A DNA stretch of 64,000 nucleotides from NCBI RefSeq assembly GCF_021155765.1, contig NC_060108.1, positions 24,577,025 to 24,641,024 of the forward strand, given 5' to 3'. The notes beneath the pieces were generated by a model, which made no database searches, was not told the origin of the DNA, and saw nothing but the letters and a program-made list of their open reading frames with translations. Both the position numbers and the translations under genes were made by a program. Position 1 is the stretch's first letter; each line of letters begins with the position of its first letter. The DNA is from Diprion similis. Lineage: Eukaryota; Arthropoda; Insecta; Hymenoptera; Diprionidae. Positions 61,061 through 64,000 of this stretch are shown here, piece after piece.

Positions 61061-64000
61061 ACCTATAACATTAACGCCTTTCAATACCGCGACAAGTTCC
61101 CTATCTGTGTTTTTCACAAGGAACAAATATGACCAATTGCCCTCTTGCACACCGCCACATCGTTATGCGTTATGAAATGCAACGATCACCTTAACGATAC
61201 GCGAGCTGCAAGTGCAACTTTTCTTTTTGTTCCCGCCAGCAGAGGGCGTCGATATGTCGCCAGACTGACGATGAACTCGATAGGCGAGAATAAACACAGC
61301 CACCCTTGGAGATAATGATTTGTACACATTTCTTTCACTCATTCGGCTTCCCGATGATTGTTGAATACTCCAGAGAAATATTGCCGATGGCTTTCGATTT
61401 TTTTTTTTTTTTTTTTTTCCTCCTTTTTTTTGCAATTCCCGCTGCGACTGGTGATTAATTAATCTTGTTGAATAACGAAATTACGCCGCACGGAAACAAG
61501 CGGTGATTCATATTGTTACGTATTCAAATTTTCACCCACCTGCGTATTAGTTAACCTGTTCAATTCATTTCGTCGTTTCCAATTTGCGATTGATCCAATT
61601 TGGTGTGCAGCGTATTTTGGACAGATTTGGGTAGAAATTGACTTATTTCTGGACCGTGCAGTACAGTCGTCGCATCGTGCAGCAACGCGAGTAAATATGT
61701 TTTATTCCGTGAAATTACATTCCAATCGCACGATTCAATTGGTATTAATTTAACGGATTAAACGAGGAATAATAAGAGGAAGAAATTTCGCACGCATGTG
61801 AAATTATATTATATAGAAATCGGTGAATAGGCATCTGCGGATGAATGGAATATTTATCGAATTCGTCCCTTCGATCAGGGGATTAAATGAAATCGATTTG
61901 GGATTGATTGGTGGAAATAAATTTGTATCAGACTTGATTGGCGGGCGGGTATTCGAGTCGAGTATTCGTACTAAAATGGAGTAACTTCTCGTGCCTCAAG
62001 ATTCCTTCGTTTCTTTTATCTCCTCTCCCTTTCTATCGGATTCAGAGTGTTGATCTTCGCTTTAACTCTCATCCACCTTACGCCCTGCAGGTATCCAATT
62101 AACGATTCTTTGAATCCCGTGTAATTAAATTCAACGCTCGAGTAGCTACTTTTCGGAATGACCTTAAATTTTGATCATAATTTTCTCCTCCGAAAATCTA
62201 CGCGAACTCGTATAGGTATGTATGTATGTAAATAGACGACCATCGTCGATGTGAAAATTCGAAAATCTTTATTACATTTTGAGAACTCACGGAAGCAGTC
62301 GTGAAGAAGATACCGAAAATAATACGCCTCGTAGCTTCTTGCGAATGCTCGATAGACCCTATAAAATTCCTCCCCCTTCCTCGCCCAGCTCTCCCATACA
62401 AAATGGATCCTTCACTTTACACTCGCGTTGGTATCGCGGTAACGAAATATTCAAAAATTTCACTCCACCCGTGGGGGACGCCATTCGCATGACGCACGTG
62501 CAAAGAGCAAAGGGATACAAACGGAGAGACAAGTCGCAACGACGCACGGGATTTTATTCTTAACGAGGGCTCTAACCCACGCGATTTTCGTTTTAGGAAA
62601 AAGAGGTTTTCTCCTCTTCGATAGTGGATATCGTTCTGGGCTCGACGTACCGACGTTTTCGTAAAAAATAAAAAAGGAATAAGGAATAAAAAAAGGAAAA
62701 AAAAGTCACGGACACGTGGACGAACGAACGTAAGAATACGAATACAAGCATATAACAGGTAAAGGTTATCCAATTTAATACGTCGTACCTACGTTACGCA
62801 ATAATAACGATACAGGTATGGCTATCGTTTTTACGTATCGCGTTTTTAGGGCTTGAAAGATTTTATTATTCATTTTTCACCCTTACGTCACGTAGTCACG
62901 TCTTCGTCCTGCGACTAATTTCCCTCCATTTTACGGGTTTGCCAAACCGCGACGTTCCTCATTTTCCTCGCGGCAACTAGTTTGACTTGGCCAATTTCAC
63001 CCCGCGTTTAGCCCGCACTTTCCGCCCCTGTGTAAACCCGAATTCGTTTCCACGCCGCTTGGACTCCGCCTTTGCTAACAAGACAATTAGCGACGTCTGA
63101 GCTTCGGCTGCAGATCTGTTCTTTACGATGCGTCTAATAATCACGTTTCGTTTAACTCTCTCAATTTCTTTGCCAACTGCTGCTCCTGGCTCATAAAGGA
63201 GCCATTGATCTCGCCCGGGATCTTCAACGAACGCCTCATATATTTTTCATCTTGGAAGAACGGCGCTTTGATAAAAATTTCCAACTTCTTCTTCGGCTCG
63301 AAAGCACCCTTAATCGTTTTTTCATTCCTTTCTTCGTCACAAATTTGTTAGACCGAATTGCCAGCCTAGTTTCCACAGAGATTTTTCAACTTCGTCACTT
63401 TCGATTCATGCGAAATTTTCGCGTCCATTCAAGCTGTGCCGTTTACAAGAACGTTCATCTCCATGGAACGCAAACTTTTCAAGTCTTCGTCGGTCTAGCA
63501 ATCTGCAATCCGTTCTGGCCAAGATCGTTTGCAAAAATTTGGGAAAACGAGCATCTTTCGCAATTTGTTTCTCCCTTTTTTTTCCTCCCATCAAAGTATC
63601 CGACGACGTTTCGCGTAGCCTGCAGGACCCGTCAAGGAGGAGCTGAAGGACGTCGTACGTGTCAGCCGGACTGGGAGCTGATCAAATCGATATACCACGT
63701 AATAAAGGAGACGGCTTATGGAACTAGAATAGAGTCCTACGTGGGCGGAGAGCGAAATGAATAGCTAATAGGCAAGCATCATGCGAAAACAAACGGCTAA
63801 CGTCGGCTATGGCACTTCGCCTCTAGAGCCGCGATGCTGAGAGAAAAATAATCCAGCTCTTCGTACCACTTCGGTATTAGTTCATCTTCACGATCGATAC
63901 CTTCTGCCCTCTACTCTGATCCAGAATTATCTGCATTCGCCGTGCGTTTAAATTTTCAAGATCAGAATAAAAATTTAGAAAAACATAAGAAATCAGTTGA
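61061..64000. other. Spacer to the window end, nothing firmly recognised
   Basis: AT-rich, with a poly-T run near 61399-61418. A 73-base segment at 63626-63698 has exon-like borders and is discussed as a finding. Confidence 0.4.

Noticed and set aside
60527..61150. 207-codon minus-strand open frame
   Set aside because: It lies in GC-rich DNA where stops are rare, has equally open plus-strand frames, and ends in a glycine run made by the C homopolymer.

Overview
This is eukaryotic nuclear DNA. The recognisable genes are broken by GT-AG introns with pyrimidine-rich acceptors, the spacers are AT-rich, and homopolymer runs and microsatellites are common. The gene content fits an insect: a Tret1-type sugar transporter gene lies tail-to-tail with a B3GNTL1/QTGAL-type glycosyltransferase. 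A hymenopteran such as a sawfly is my guess, but nothing in the window proves the order.

Layout. (1) Bases 1-141 may be the end of a coding exon. (2) 4585-12354 (+) holds the last four coding exons of a single-pass membrane protein. Its transmembrane stretch resembles that of FNDC4/FNDC5, and its tail carries three copies of an RGMSIC(H/Q)FD motif. The start of the gene was not found. (3) 12.4-31 kb has no gene I can support. It holds microsatellites, a long foldback (about 21.9-22.4 kb) and one open frame that looks like a small secreted cysteine-rich peptide (24427-24660). (4) 31077-39534 (+) is a complete-looking eight-coding-exon transporter of the SLC2/Tret1 type (528 residues as modelled). 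Several normally conserved sugar-site residues are replaced. (5) 40331-43699 (-) is a complete nine-exon gene for a 356-residue GT2-family enzyme, the B3GNTL1 (QTGAL) orthologue, which galactosylates queuosine in tRNA. (6) 43.7-64 kb is gene-poor. It contains a palindromic mobile element (45069-45469), a diverged repeat cluster split by a newer AT-rich insertion (46.3-47.7 kb), a candidate terminal exon (56360-56619) and a GC/CpG-rich block (about 58.7-61.1 kb) that may be a promoter region.

The transporter and glycosyltransferase genes converge, with stop codons about 0.8 kb apart, so their 3' UTRs lie close together. I see no functional link between them. All exon models come from reading frames, splice-site consensus and remembered family motifs; no search was run. 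In the two complete models every exon junction keeps the frame.
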